From NCBI GenBank assembly GCA_002336895.1, contig DDFC01000029.1, positions 117,757 to 181,756 of the forward strand: a DNA stretch of 64,000 nt, given 5' to 3'. Position 1 is the first letter of the stretch. Every line of letters starts with the position of its first letter. Made by a program: the position numbers and the translations under genes. Below the pieces are notes generated by a model that worked only from the letters and a program-made list of their open reading frames with translations, made no database searches and was not told the DNA's origin. Origin of the DNA: Verrucomicrobiaceae bacterium UBA1938 (GTDB lineage: Bacteria; Verrucomicrobiota; Verrucomicrobiia; Verrucomicrobiales; Verrucomicrobiaceae). This document shows, piece by piece, positions 24,252 to 31,544 of the stretch.

Positions 24252-26921
24252 GTGATTCCTCTCGACCTTTCCCTTGCTGACGTACCCGGCCTGCCAGCGC
24301 ATGCGGCGAGACTGCTGGGCAAGGAAGGGGTGAAGACGGCAGCGGATGTGGTGTGGCATCTGCCCTTCAGGCATGAGGACCGGCGGCAGATGCAAGCGCT
24401 GGCGTTTCAGGCCGGGCTGCAGCCAGCGTGCCATCATGTGCTGGTGACCAAGACGGGGACCAAGTTTTTTGGCGGACGTTCGGGGGTGTTTGAAGCGGTG
24501 GTGCAGCATGCCACAGGGCTGCTGGGGCAGCAGCTGACGCTTAAGTGGTGGAACATGCCCTTCATGAGCCGGGTGCTGGCGGAGGGGCAGGAGCTGATCG
24601 TCTATGGGGTGATCAAGGACACGAAGGGGCGGCTGAGCATGGCGCATCCGGAGTATGAGATCATCAAAGGCGGGGCGGATGACGATGCGGAGCAGATCCA
24701 CACGGGGCGCATTACGCCGGTGTACCGGCTCAGGGGGAGCATGACCCAGAAGGCGCTGCGGGTGGCGGCGTGGCACGTGCTGCAGGCGCTGCCGGATGTG
24801 TTTGTGGAAGACCTGCTGCCGACGCCGAGTGCGGAGGGGGAGTTTGCCGGGGTGTCCCGCGCGAGGGCGCTGAAGGAGGTGCATTTCCCCACGAGCACGG
24901 AAAGGCTGGAGCAGGCGAAGCGCTACCTGGCGCTGGAGGAGTTTTATGGCTATCAGCTCAGGGTGGCGCGGAGGAAGCGGCAGGTGATCGAGTCAGGCGG
25001 GCGCAGACAGGCCGGGACTGGAGAGCTGCTGAAGGACTTTTTCAATGAGCTGCCCTTTCAACTGACAGCGGCGCAGCAGCGCTGCCTGGATGAAATTCAT
25101 AAAGACATGGCTTCGGGCAATCCGATGAACCGGCTGCTGCATGGCGATGTAGGCAGCGGCAAGACGGTGGTGGCGTTTGCGGCGATGCTGCGCGCGGTGG
25201 AGTCCGGGCGGCAGGCGGTGCTGATGGCCCCGACACAGATCCTGGCGGAGCAGCATGCGCGGAATGCACGCAAGTGGCTGGAACCACTGGGGCTGCGAGT
25301 GGCGTTGAGGACGGGATCGAAGCGGGAGGATGGGGGTGGCGTGGAGCTGTTTGAGAGGAGCGCACGCGTCCCGCGTGCAGTTTCCCGCGTCTCGCGGGAA
25401 ACGCACCCGGCGTCTTCGCAAGAAACCCGGTACTCCCGCAGACAATTGCCGCACTTTGAGCGTCCTTGGGCGAAGTACTTTATTACGTTCAGCACAGCAG
25501 GACGGCGTGAACTGCCTGAGCATGCGCGGACAATCGTGCTGGATGCTGTCCGGCATTTTCATGGCAACCGGTATCATTTATATGCAGTTTGTGTGATGCC
25601 GGATCATGTGCACATGCTTATCGAGCCTTCGGTAAGTGAGCGTGAACCAGGAAGCGATGCGCCGGTGTTTCACACACTGACAGATATCCTGCACTCGTTG
25701 AAATCCTTCATGGCGCATGAGATGGTGAAAGTGGGATGGCCTGATGGGCGAGTTTGGGATAAGGAGTCGTTTGACCGACTGATTCGTTCGGAGGCTGATC
25801 TGCGTGAGAAGTTTGAGTATATCCTGGGGAATCCGCAGGAAGCGGGGCTCGTAGGGCCGCAGGAGGATTATGAGTGGTCATGGAGCTCTGGGGACGGTGC
25901 TCCGCGGGGCGCGAAGCACAGCACGCGGGACGCGTGCGCTCCAGCCTTGCGTGGCGCTGAGATCGTGATCGGCACGCATGCGCTGCTGCATGATGAGGAG
26001 CTGATGCACAACACGGGGATCGTGGTGATCGATGAGCAGCACAAGTTTGGGGTGGCGCAGAGGGCCAGGCTGATCCGCAAAGGTGACACGCCGGATGTGC
26101 TGGTGATGACGGCGACGCCGATCCCGCGCACGCTGACGCTGACGATTTACGGAGACCTGGAGGTCTCGACGATCGACCAGCGCCCGCGTGACGGGGTGAA
26201 GATCATCACCAAGGTGCGACCCAAGACGAAGCTGAAGGAGGCGGCGAAATTTCTGAGGGAGCAGATCGAGGAAGGGAGGCAGGGGTACATCGTGTATGCG
26301 CTGATCGATGAGTCGGAAAAGCTGGAGGCCGGTGCGGCGACGAAGGGGCATGAGGAATGGTCGAAGCTGCTGGCTCCGTGCGAGGTGGGGCTGCTGCACG
26401 GGCGGATGAGCGCGGAGGAAAAGGAGGATGTGATGAAGCGCTTTCGAGCTGGGAAGCTGGACGCGCTGGTTTCCACGACGGTGATCGAGGTGGGCATCGA
26501 TGTGCCGAATGCGACGGTGATGTTCATTCATGACGCTGGGCGCTTTGGTCTGGCACAGCTGCATCAGCTGCGCGGGCGCATCGGGCGCGGGGCGCATACG
26601 AGCTACTGCGTGTTGTTTGTGGATGACAAGGATGAGGAAAACCGTCAGCGGCTGGCGATCATGGAAGAGACGAGTGACGGCTTCCAAATAGCGGAGGAGG
26701 ATCTGCGGCGTCGCGGGCCGGGGGACGTGCTGGGGAATGCGCAGAGCGGGCAGGCACCGCTGCTGTTTGGGGAGCTGCTGGCCGATACGCGCCTGGTGAG
26801 GCTGGCGCGACAACTAGCTGAGCGGACGCTGGATGAGGACCCGCATTTGAGGAGGCCTGCCCTGGCCGCTTTCCGGGGAGAAGAGGTGATGCCCGAGAAG
26901 GCACAAGCAATGATGCAGTGA
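24252..26921 (+). CDS. recG: ATP-dependent DNA helicase RecG with an in-frame RAYT transposase insertion
   Basis: RecG remodels stalled replication forks and branch-migrates Holliday junctions. The start is GTG 24252. The wedge/OB region (residues about 10-230) is followed by helicase motifs: I GDVGSGKT (298-305), Ia MAPTQILAEQH, II DEQH (594-597), III VMTATPIPRT, and V/VI TVIEVGIDVPNATVMFIHDAGRFGLAQLHQLRGRIGRG. The product is 889 residues against about 690 normally. The surplus is one block, about residues 368-564, between motifs Ia and II, which encodes a complete Y1 transposase (see the mobile element entry). The frame stays open through it, so a RecG-RAYT hybrid would be made; whether it retains RecG activity is unknown. 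Confidence 0.93.
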   Translation: MIPLDLSLADVPGLPAHAARLLGKEGVKTAADVVWHLPFRHEDRRQMQALAFQAGLQPACHHVLVTKTGTKFFGGRSGVFEAVVQHATGLLGQQLTLKWWNMPFMSRVLAEGQELIVYGVIKDTKGRLSMAHPEYEIIKGGADDDAEQIHTGRITPVYRLRGSMTQKALRVAAWHVLQALPDVFVEDLLPTPSAEGEFAGVSRARALKEVHFPTSTERLEQAKRYLALEEFYGYQLRVARRKRQVIESGGRRQAGTGELLKDFFNELPFQLTAAQQRCLDEIHKDMASGNPMNRLLHGDVGSGKTVVAFAAMLRAVESGRQAVLMAPTQILAEQHARNARKWLEPLGLRVALRTGSKREDGGGVELFERSARVPRAVSRVSRETHPASSQETRYSRRQLPHFERPWAKYFITFSTAGRRELPEHARTIVLDAVRHFHGNRYHLYAVCVMPDHVHMLIEPSVSEREPGSDAPVFHTLTDILHSLKSFMAHEMVKVGWPDGRVWDKESFDRLIRSEADLREKFEYILGNPQEAGLVGPQEDYEWSWSSGDGAPRGAKHSTRDACAPALRGAEIVIGTHALLHDEELMHNTGIVVIDEQHKFGVAQRARLIRKGDTPDVLVMTATPIPRTLTLTIYGDLEVSTIDQRPRDGVKIITKVRPKTKLKEAAKFLREQIEEGRQGYIVYALIDESEKLEAGAATKGHEEWSKLLAPCEVGLLHGRMSAEEKEDVMKRFRAGKLDALVSTTVIEVGIDVPNATVMFIHDAGRFGLAQLHQLRGRIGRGAHTSYCVLFVDDKDEENRQRLAIMEETSDGFQIAEEDLRRRGPGDVLGNAQSGQAPLLFGELLADTRLVRLARQLAERTLDEDPHLRRPALAAFRGEEVMPEKAQAMMQ
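25357..25378 (+). repeat. left 22-bp inverted repeat of the RAYT element
   Basis: Begins GGAGCGCACGCGTCCCGC and is the exact reverse complement of 25921-25942. In the RecG frame it reads as SARVPRA-like residues. It marks the upstream limit of the extra segment in RecG. Confidence 0.85.
25380..25402 (+). repeat. REP-like hairpin inside the RAYT element
   Basis: GTTTCCCGCG (25380-25389) and CGCGGGAAAC (25393-25402) form a perfect 10-bp stem with a three-base loop, one base inside the left inverted repeat. Stem-loops at the ends are the normal recognition substrates of RAYT transposases. Confidence 0.7.
25921..25942 (+). repeat. right 22-bp inverted repeat of the RAYT element
   Basis: Begins GCACGCGGGACGCGTGCG and is the exact reverse complement of 25357-25378. 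It ends about 15 bases before the codons for the RecG segment AEIVIGTHALL, marking where RecG resumes. Confidence 0.85.
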
Positions 26922-27008
26922 GACTCGAATGTGAGAGCTGATGTGAAGGATGGCTTAGGCAGGAAATCTTGACGGTTGAGTGCTTTGCCCGGTCAGTACT
27001 GCAGTGTC

Positions 27009-27833
27009 ATGCATCCCATTGCTCCCAGTTGCGCCCCCATGGTGCTGGTGGACCAAGCCAAACTCGTCCGCAGACGACTCCGGCGTGGAGGGGAGGGCGT
27101 TTTGACAACGCTGCGTTCTGCCATTTTACTCGTCGCAGTGTCAGGGGTGACCGCCTTTGTGCTGTGGCTGAAGCGGGAGACCCCCAATCCGAGCGGGGCC
27201 ATAGCCATGCGTGAGTCTCCGCTGGTGGAGGCACGGAGCCTGAAATCGCCGCTGCAGACGGCGGAGCCGTCCGCCCAAGCCTACGGGTTGAAAAAAAATC
27301 CTCCGGCGGCTGTGGCATCCACTCCGCCGACACCACCGACCGGACCACAGACGCCGCCCGCGAGCACCAAGCCAGCGTGGCTGATGGCAGAGCTGCTGCC
27401 CAGTGAAGAGCAAAGCACGAAAACCTCGCCCGCCCAGATCATGGAGCAGCTGAGGCAAAGCCTGCGAGATGCCGGCGCCCAGCAGATGGGGCGGGCGGTG
27501 CGCTTTGGCGTGCTGAACCTGGCCGAACTGCTGGCGATGGACAGCCGCAGCTGGGGCGCAGGCCAGGACACTCTCGTAGCGAGCGAGAACCGCGCCTCAT
27601 CGATGCTGCTGACCTTTTACCTTTGCTATCTGGACCGCGCGGGGGACGGGGCTGGTGTGAAAGCCATGCTGAAGTCCATGGGGCAGGGGATGAAAGAAGG
27701 GGATGCTATGAGGGAATGCATCCTGATGGGGCGCAGTGTGGCTGATCTGGAAAAAGAGATGGGCAAGGCGTTTGCCACAGCAGGAGTGGAGCTGCAGTTC
27801 ACCCGCAGAGGTGGACTGGCCTTCCGCCGGTGA
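27009..27833 (+). CDS. hypothetical membrane-anchored protein
   Basis: 274 aa from ATG 27009 (27039 also possible). One transmembrane helix (LRSAILLVAVSGVTAFVLWL), a long Pro/Ala/Thr-rich linker (about 65-125), and a helical C-terminal domain (ASSMLLTFYLCYLDRAGDGAGVKAMLKSMGQGMKEGDAMRE). No family recognised. The low-complexity linker suggests a periplasmic tether. It begins 87 bases after recG. Confidence 0.5.
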   Translation: MHPIAPSCAPMVLVDQAKLVRRRLRRGGEGVLTTLRSAILLVAVSGVTAFVLWLKRETPNPSGAIAMRESPLVEARSLKSPLQTAEPSAQAYGLKKNPPAAVASTPPTPPTGPQTPPASTKPAWLMAELLPSEEQSTKTSPAQIMEQLRQSLRDAGAQQMGRAVRFGVLNLAELLAMDSRSWGAGQDTLVASENRASSMLLTFYLCYLDRAGDGAGVKAMLKSMGQGMKEGDAMRECILMGRSVADLEKEMGKAFATAGVELQFTRRGGLAFRR

Positions 27834-27902
27834 GAAATCATTCCCGGGGAGAATCTTTTTGCCCGGGCTGGCTTTTGCCCTTTTAATCATGGTGAATTTC
27901 CC

Positions 27903-28925
27903 ATGAAAACATCCTGGCCCATCCGCCTCGTACGCGCGCTTTTCTTTGCGTTCTCTGTTTTCATTGGCATCGCCATCGCGCTGGGGCTGCAGCAGGATGC
28001 CTGGGTGGGGGCGGTGAGCGGGGCGGTTTTCATGGGGCTTTTGATGGTGCTGGACAGCATCCTGGCGCATTTCACGCTGAGGGATTTTTCCCATGCGACG
28101 CTGGGGCTGGCGGTGGGGCTGTTCTGCGCGTGGCTGATCACGCGGATCGGGGTGTTTCAGCTGGCGTATTTTCAGAATCACGATGAGGGCGTAGCGCTGC
28201 AGAACATCGTGGAGATCTGCATCTATGGGACACTGGCGTTCTTTGGGGTCACGTTTGCGCTGCGCAGTGACCGCGACCAGTTTGCGTTTCTGATCCCGTA
28301 CATCCGATTCCGTCGCGACGGATCCGAGGGCGAGCCGTTGCTTCTGGACACCCATGCGGTGGTGGATGCGCGGCTGCCTGGCGTCTTTGCCACCGGATTT
28401 CTGAGTGGTGCAGTGGTGGTGCCGAGGTGCGTGCTGGATGAGCTGCAGCGTCTGTCAGACTCGGCAGAACCCGCGCTGGTGCTGCGTGGCAGGCGTGGGC
28501 TGGAAATGATGGAGAAGCTGCGTGCGCGGCCGGAGATGAAGGTGTCCATCCATGAAGACGGGCTGACGGATGTGGCGGTGGAGGTGAGGCTGGTGACGCT
28601 GGCGCGGGAGCTGAACGCCCGCCTGCTGACCACAGACGACAATCTGGCCAAAGTGGCGCGGCTGCGCGGCATCACGGTGCTGAGCCTGCGTGAGCTGGCC
28701 GGTGCGCTGAACCCAGAACTGGGGGTGGGTGATGAACTGCGCCTGCCGCTGACCAAGCCCGGAAAGGACAAGAACCAGGCGGTGGGCTATCTGCCGGACG
28801 GAGCGATGATCGTGGTGAACAACGCCGCGTCCATGATCGGGCAGACGGTGGACGTGGTGGTGTCAGGAACCCTGCCGACGAGCGCTGGGCGGCTGGTTTT
28901 TGCCGAACTCAAGCCCGCTGCATGA
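27903..28925 (+). CDS. PIN-TRAM domain membrane protein (YacL-like)
   Basis: 340 aa with four N-terminal transmembrane helices (about 10-120), a PIN nuclease domain (about 140-265) and a C-terminal TRAM domain (about 275-335). The PIN acidic residues are visible in LLLDTHAVVDARL, ELQRLSDSAEP (conserved DELQ) and LLTTDDNLAKVARL. TRAM shows QAVGYLPDGAMIVVNNAASMIGQTVDVVVSG. This is the architecture of Bacillus YacL and related proteins, putative membrane-tethered RNases or RNA-binding proteins. Its stop overlaps the end of the convergent protease gene by 17 bases. Confidence 0.88.
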   Translation: MKTSWPIRLVRALFFAFSVFIGIAIALGLQQDAWVGAVSGAVFMGLLMVLDSILAHFTLRDFSHATLGLAVGLFCAWLITRIGVFQLAYFQNHDEGVALQNIVEICIYGTLAFFGVTFALRSDRDQFAFLIPYIRFRRDGSEGEPLLLDTHAVVDARLPGVFATGFLSGAVVVPRCVLDELQRLSDSAEPALVLRGRRGLEMMEKLRARPEMKVSIHEDGLTDVAVEVRLVTLARELNARLLTTDDNLAKVARLRGITVLSLRELAGALNPELGVGDELRLPLTKPGKDKNQAVGYLPDGAMIVVNNAASMIGQTVDVVVSGTLPTSAGRLVFAELKPAA

Positions 28926-29868
28926 TGCGGCGGCGCTGAAGCAATCTGGCTGACAGGGCAAGCATGGCGAGAAAGGCTGATCCTGGCTCCGGCACCATGG
29001 TGATGGTCATGATCTCCGAGGAACTGGTGGAGATGCGGGAGGCGTACATGCTGGAGGGATTGTCCAGAGGCAGCTGGGGGATGAACGTCCAGCCAAAGGA
29101 GTCGGACCCCTGATACAGGCCGCCGCGGTCTGTCAGGGCGGCATTGAATTCCGAGCCGTCACCCACGGTGTTGTTGGTGTCGAACATGCCGTCGACGCTG
29201 TAGTTTACCCCGGCGAGTTTCCAGATGCCGCCGTCATCGACGAAGACGCCGCCGCCGGAGTCGCCATTGGAGAGGGTGGCTTCTTCCGCCGTGCCGCTGG
29301 CGCTGAAGGTGGCGGTGAGAAGATTGCCCACAGCGCTGGAGTAGATGCTGCTGACCGTATTGCTACCCCAGCGTGCGATGCCATCAGCCGAGGTGTCTTC
29401 CCAACCCTGAAGGGTGCCGCTGACGATCACATCCGCACCACGGGGGCCGCCTCTGCCGTTAATCTCCATCGTCATGCCCACCTCAGAGGAGCCAGTGTAG
29501 AGAGGCGCGTAGGTGGAGAAGGTTTCCTGGATCTTGTAGATGCGCAAGTCTGTGCCCGAGATGTCCCAGTAGCCGAGTCCGCCATTGGCAGCGGTGTCGA
29601 CGTTGTAGGTCACGTCCGAGCCGCCATTAAAAATGCCGCTGGAGGTGAAGGTGGTGCCCTGTGTGCCGAAGTGCTGAGCCGTGATGAAATACTGCGGGGC
29701 GATCATCGTGCCCAGGTAGGAGCCGTACATGCCCTCATACTGCCAGCCTGAATTGGCAAAGGCTCCGGTGGGGGCTGACGTGTTGTGATTGGGGTCTGCT
29801 GTGGCCTCAAACACGATTGCATGGCAAGGCAAGGCCCAGAGGCAAAGCAAGGCAAGCAGCACGCGCAT
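28909..29868 (-). CDS. trypsin-like serine protease with PEP-CTERM sorting signal
   Basis: 319 aa from ATG 29868 (signal peptide MRVLLALLCLWALPCHA); starts up to 29922 are possible. The chymotrypsin-fold triad can be followed: His in MIAPQYFITAQHFG, Asp in DISGTDLRIYKI, Ser in NGDSGGGVF. The C-terminus ends VPEPGSAFLAMLALSARLLQ and then RRR, a complete PEP-CTERM signal (PEP motif, hydrophobic helix, basic cluster), so it should be processed by an exosortase and released or attached at the cell surface. No exosortase gene is in the window. Confidence 0.85.
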   Translation of the reverse strand: MRVLLALLCLWALPCHAIVFEATADPNHNTSAPTGAFANSGWQYEGMYGSYLGTMIAPQYFITAQHFGTQGTTFTSSGIFNGGSDVTYNVDTAANGGLGYWDISGTDLRIYKIQETFSTYAPLYTGSSEVGMTMEINGRGGPRGADVIVSGTLQGWEDTSADGIARWGSNTVSSIYSSAVGNLLTATFSASGTAEEATLSNGDSGGGVFVDDGGIWKLAGVNYSVDGMFDTNNTVGDGSEFNAALTDRGGLYQGSDSFGWTFIPQLPLDNPSSMYASRISTSSSEIMTITMVPEPGSAFLAMLALSARLLQRRRIMQRA

Positions 29869-30087
29869 GGAGAGCGAGTGAGAGGGTGCTGGTGCTTTGA
29901 GGAGCATGACCATCAAGTACAATCACAGCAGTCTTTTGAATTTCCATAAAAGTTTGCGGAGGCATCTTAAATTGACCGCTTTGAAAGGGGGAAAAGCTGT
30001 TTTGGAAACGGCATGCTCTTCGCTGGGAAAATCTGGGCTCGACACCTATGTCATTTTTGTTATGAGTGGCGCGCCTGTGACGCAAAA

Positions 30088-31449
30088 ATGAAAAGCAAGT
30101 GGTTCAACATGCTGGGTGCCTGCATCCTCCCGCCGCTGGTCGGCCTAGGGGTGTGCAGTGGCATCATACACCTGCTGAAGAATCATGAACTCTTTCGAGT
30201 GAATGCCGTGGTGCAGGCTGAGTCGAGCAAGCCCCGGCATGGCAGGGGTGGCGAGCATGGAGCCGAGGTGCGTCCGGCCCTGCCTGCGGATGCTGAGTTC
30301 AGCCCTGTGCGCCCTGTGCCGGTGACTCAGAGCGCCGACAAGGCGGCTCTCCAGCGAGCTGAGGCGGCTGCCAAGGCGAAACCGGCTCCGATTGCGCCTG
30401 CTGTAGCGAAACCAGCGCAGAAAGAGTCTGAAATAGCGGCGGCCAAAAAGTCTGAAAAACCTGTGTCGCTCAAAGCTGCCGTGGTGCAGGCCCCCGTCTG
30501 GCGGCCTGTCATTGACCCAATAGGAGAGCACTGGACGCGACTGATGCCGCGAACGGATGCGCTGCCGCAGGCGTACCAAGCGGTGCTCAATGATGATGCC
30601 CAGCATCTGGCCAGACTGATGGCGATGGGCATTTCCCCCCATGAAAAGACGCTGGGTGGCGACACGCCGCTATGCGCCGCTGTGCGCATGGGGCGCGCGG
30701 AATGTGTCTATGTGCTGGCGCTTTCCGGAGCAGATCTGACGCAGCCTGCGCATGAAAAGCAGCCGCCGATCGCGCTGGCGTCTCTGCGCCGGAACGCGCC
30801 AGTGCTGAAAGCGCTGCTGGAATTTGGAGTGGATCCCAACACGAGATTCAACATGCCGATTTCCAAACAGGTCATCGACCGCTGCACCATCAAGGATCTA
30901 CGCAATGCGATGGAGAGCGACCGGGGGATCACCCCGCTGATCTGCTGCGCTGCGCGCGGGGATGTGGAAGGTGCGGTGGCTCTGATGCGTGCGGGGGGCA
31001 GGCCCGGAATGGGGACTACACGCTACCACCGGTATCCGATCAATTTTGCGGCGACGCAGGGCTACCTCTTCCTCATGCGCGTGCTGCTGGGACGCGATCC
31101 GGATTCAGAACCGGACATTCTGGTGACGGTGGATCTTTCGAGCCAGCGGGCCTGGGTGGCCAAGCAGGGGAGGATCATCAATCACACGATGGTGTCCACG
31201 GGGCGGGAAGGCTATGGTACTCCGGCGGGGCGGTATGTGATCACGGACAAGCACACCTCCCATGTCTCCACGCTGTATCATGTGAACATGCCGTGGTTCA
31301 TGCGTCTGAACTGCAGCGCGATCGGTCTGCACAGCGGCTATGTGACCGGCCATCCTGAATCGCATGGCTGCATCCGCCTGCCATATGAGAAGGCCAAGGA
31401 GTTTTTCACCCAGGTGCACGTGGGTGACGAGGTGGAGATCGTCTACTAG
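30088..31449 (+). CDS. ankyrin-repeat L,D-transpeptidase (YkuD) protein
   Basis: 453 aa from ATG 30088. An N-terminal membrane segment (GACILPPLVGLGVCSGIIHLL) is followed by a charged Ala/Pro/Lys linker, three to four ankyrin-like repeats (about 165-320; for example LGGDTPLCAAVRMGRAECVYVLALSGADLT and GITPLICCAARGDVEGAVALMRAGG) and a YkuD domain: DILVTVDLSSQRAWV, STGREGYGTPAGRYVI, LHSGYVTGHPESHGCIRLP with catalytic Cys428. L,D-transpeptidases crosslink peptidoglycan 3-3 or attach proteins to it. Ankyrin fused to YkuD is an unusual layout that suggests the catalytic domain is positioned by protein contacts. Confidence 0.87.
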   Translation: MKSKWFNMLGACILPPLVGLGVCSGIIHLLKNHELFRVNAVVQAESSKPRHGRGGEHGAEVRPALPADAEFSPVRPVPVTQSADKAALQRAEAAAKAKPAPIAPAVAKPAQKESEIAAAKKSEKPVSLKAAVVQAPVWRPVIDPIGEHWTRLMPRTDALPQAYQAVLNDDAQHLARLMAMGISPHEKTLGGDTPLCAAVRMGRAECVYVLALSGADLTQPAHEKQPPIALASLRRNAPVLKALLEFGVDPNTRFNMPISKQVIDRCTIKDLRNAMESDRGITPLICCAARGDVEGAVALMRAGGRPGMGTTRYHRYPINFAATQGYLFLMRVLLGRDPDSEPDILVTVDLSSQRAWVAKQGRIINHTMVSTGREGYGTPAGRYVITDKHTSHVSTLYHVNMPWFMRLNCSAIGLHSGYVTGHPESHGCIRLPYEKAKEFFTQVHVGDEVEIVY

Positions 31450-31454
31450 GCAGA

Positions 31455-31494
31455 GTTTACGATTGTTGACCGTGGTTTACCATTGTTGACGGTT
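31455..31494 (+). repeat. two tandem copies of a 20-base unit
   Basis: GTTTACGATTGTTGACCGTG (31455-31474) is followed directly by GTTTACCATTGTTGACGGTT (31475-31494), 16 of 20 identical. It lies in the 95-base gap between the convergent L,D-transpeptidase and mpl genes. Possible remnant of a small tandem array; no function assigned. Confidence 0.55.
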
Positions 31495-31544
31495 GTTTTC
31501 CAAACCGACGAGAGGCTTGCGAACAACAGGCCTGGCAAATCAGG

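Larger units (their letters stand above)
25357..25942 (+). mobile_element. REP-associated tyrosine transposase (RAYT, Y1/HUH) element inserted in frame within recG
   Basis: The inserted coding segment carries the TnpA-REP fold from about residue 404 of the RecG frame (RPWAKYFITFSTAGRRELP) to about 543. The HUH motif is DHVHML (His452, His454; 25605-25613) and the catalytic tyrosine is in FEYILGNPQEAGLV (Tyr523; 25818-25820), preceded by WDKESFDRLIR, all standard for RAYTs. It is bracketed by perfect 22-bp inverted repeats at 25357-25378 and 25921-25942 and has an internal hairpin just inside the left repeat. The element is in the same strand and frame as recG, contains no stop, and has no obvious start codon or ribosome site of its own. 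Confidence 0.88.

Noticed and set aside
23070..24884. Minus-strand frame of 604 codons
   Set aside because: Spans glpK end, the GNAT gene and recG start in antisense; Arg/His/Leu-rich with no domain.
25330..25596. Separate plus-strand frame over the left part of the RAYT
   Set aside because: Another frame within the element; the transposase motifs are in the recG frame.
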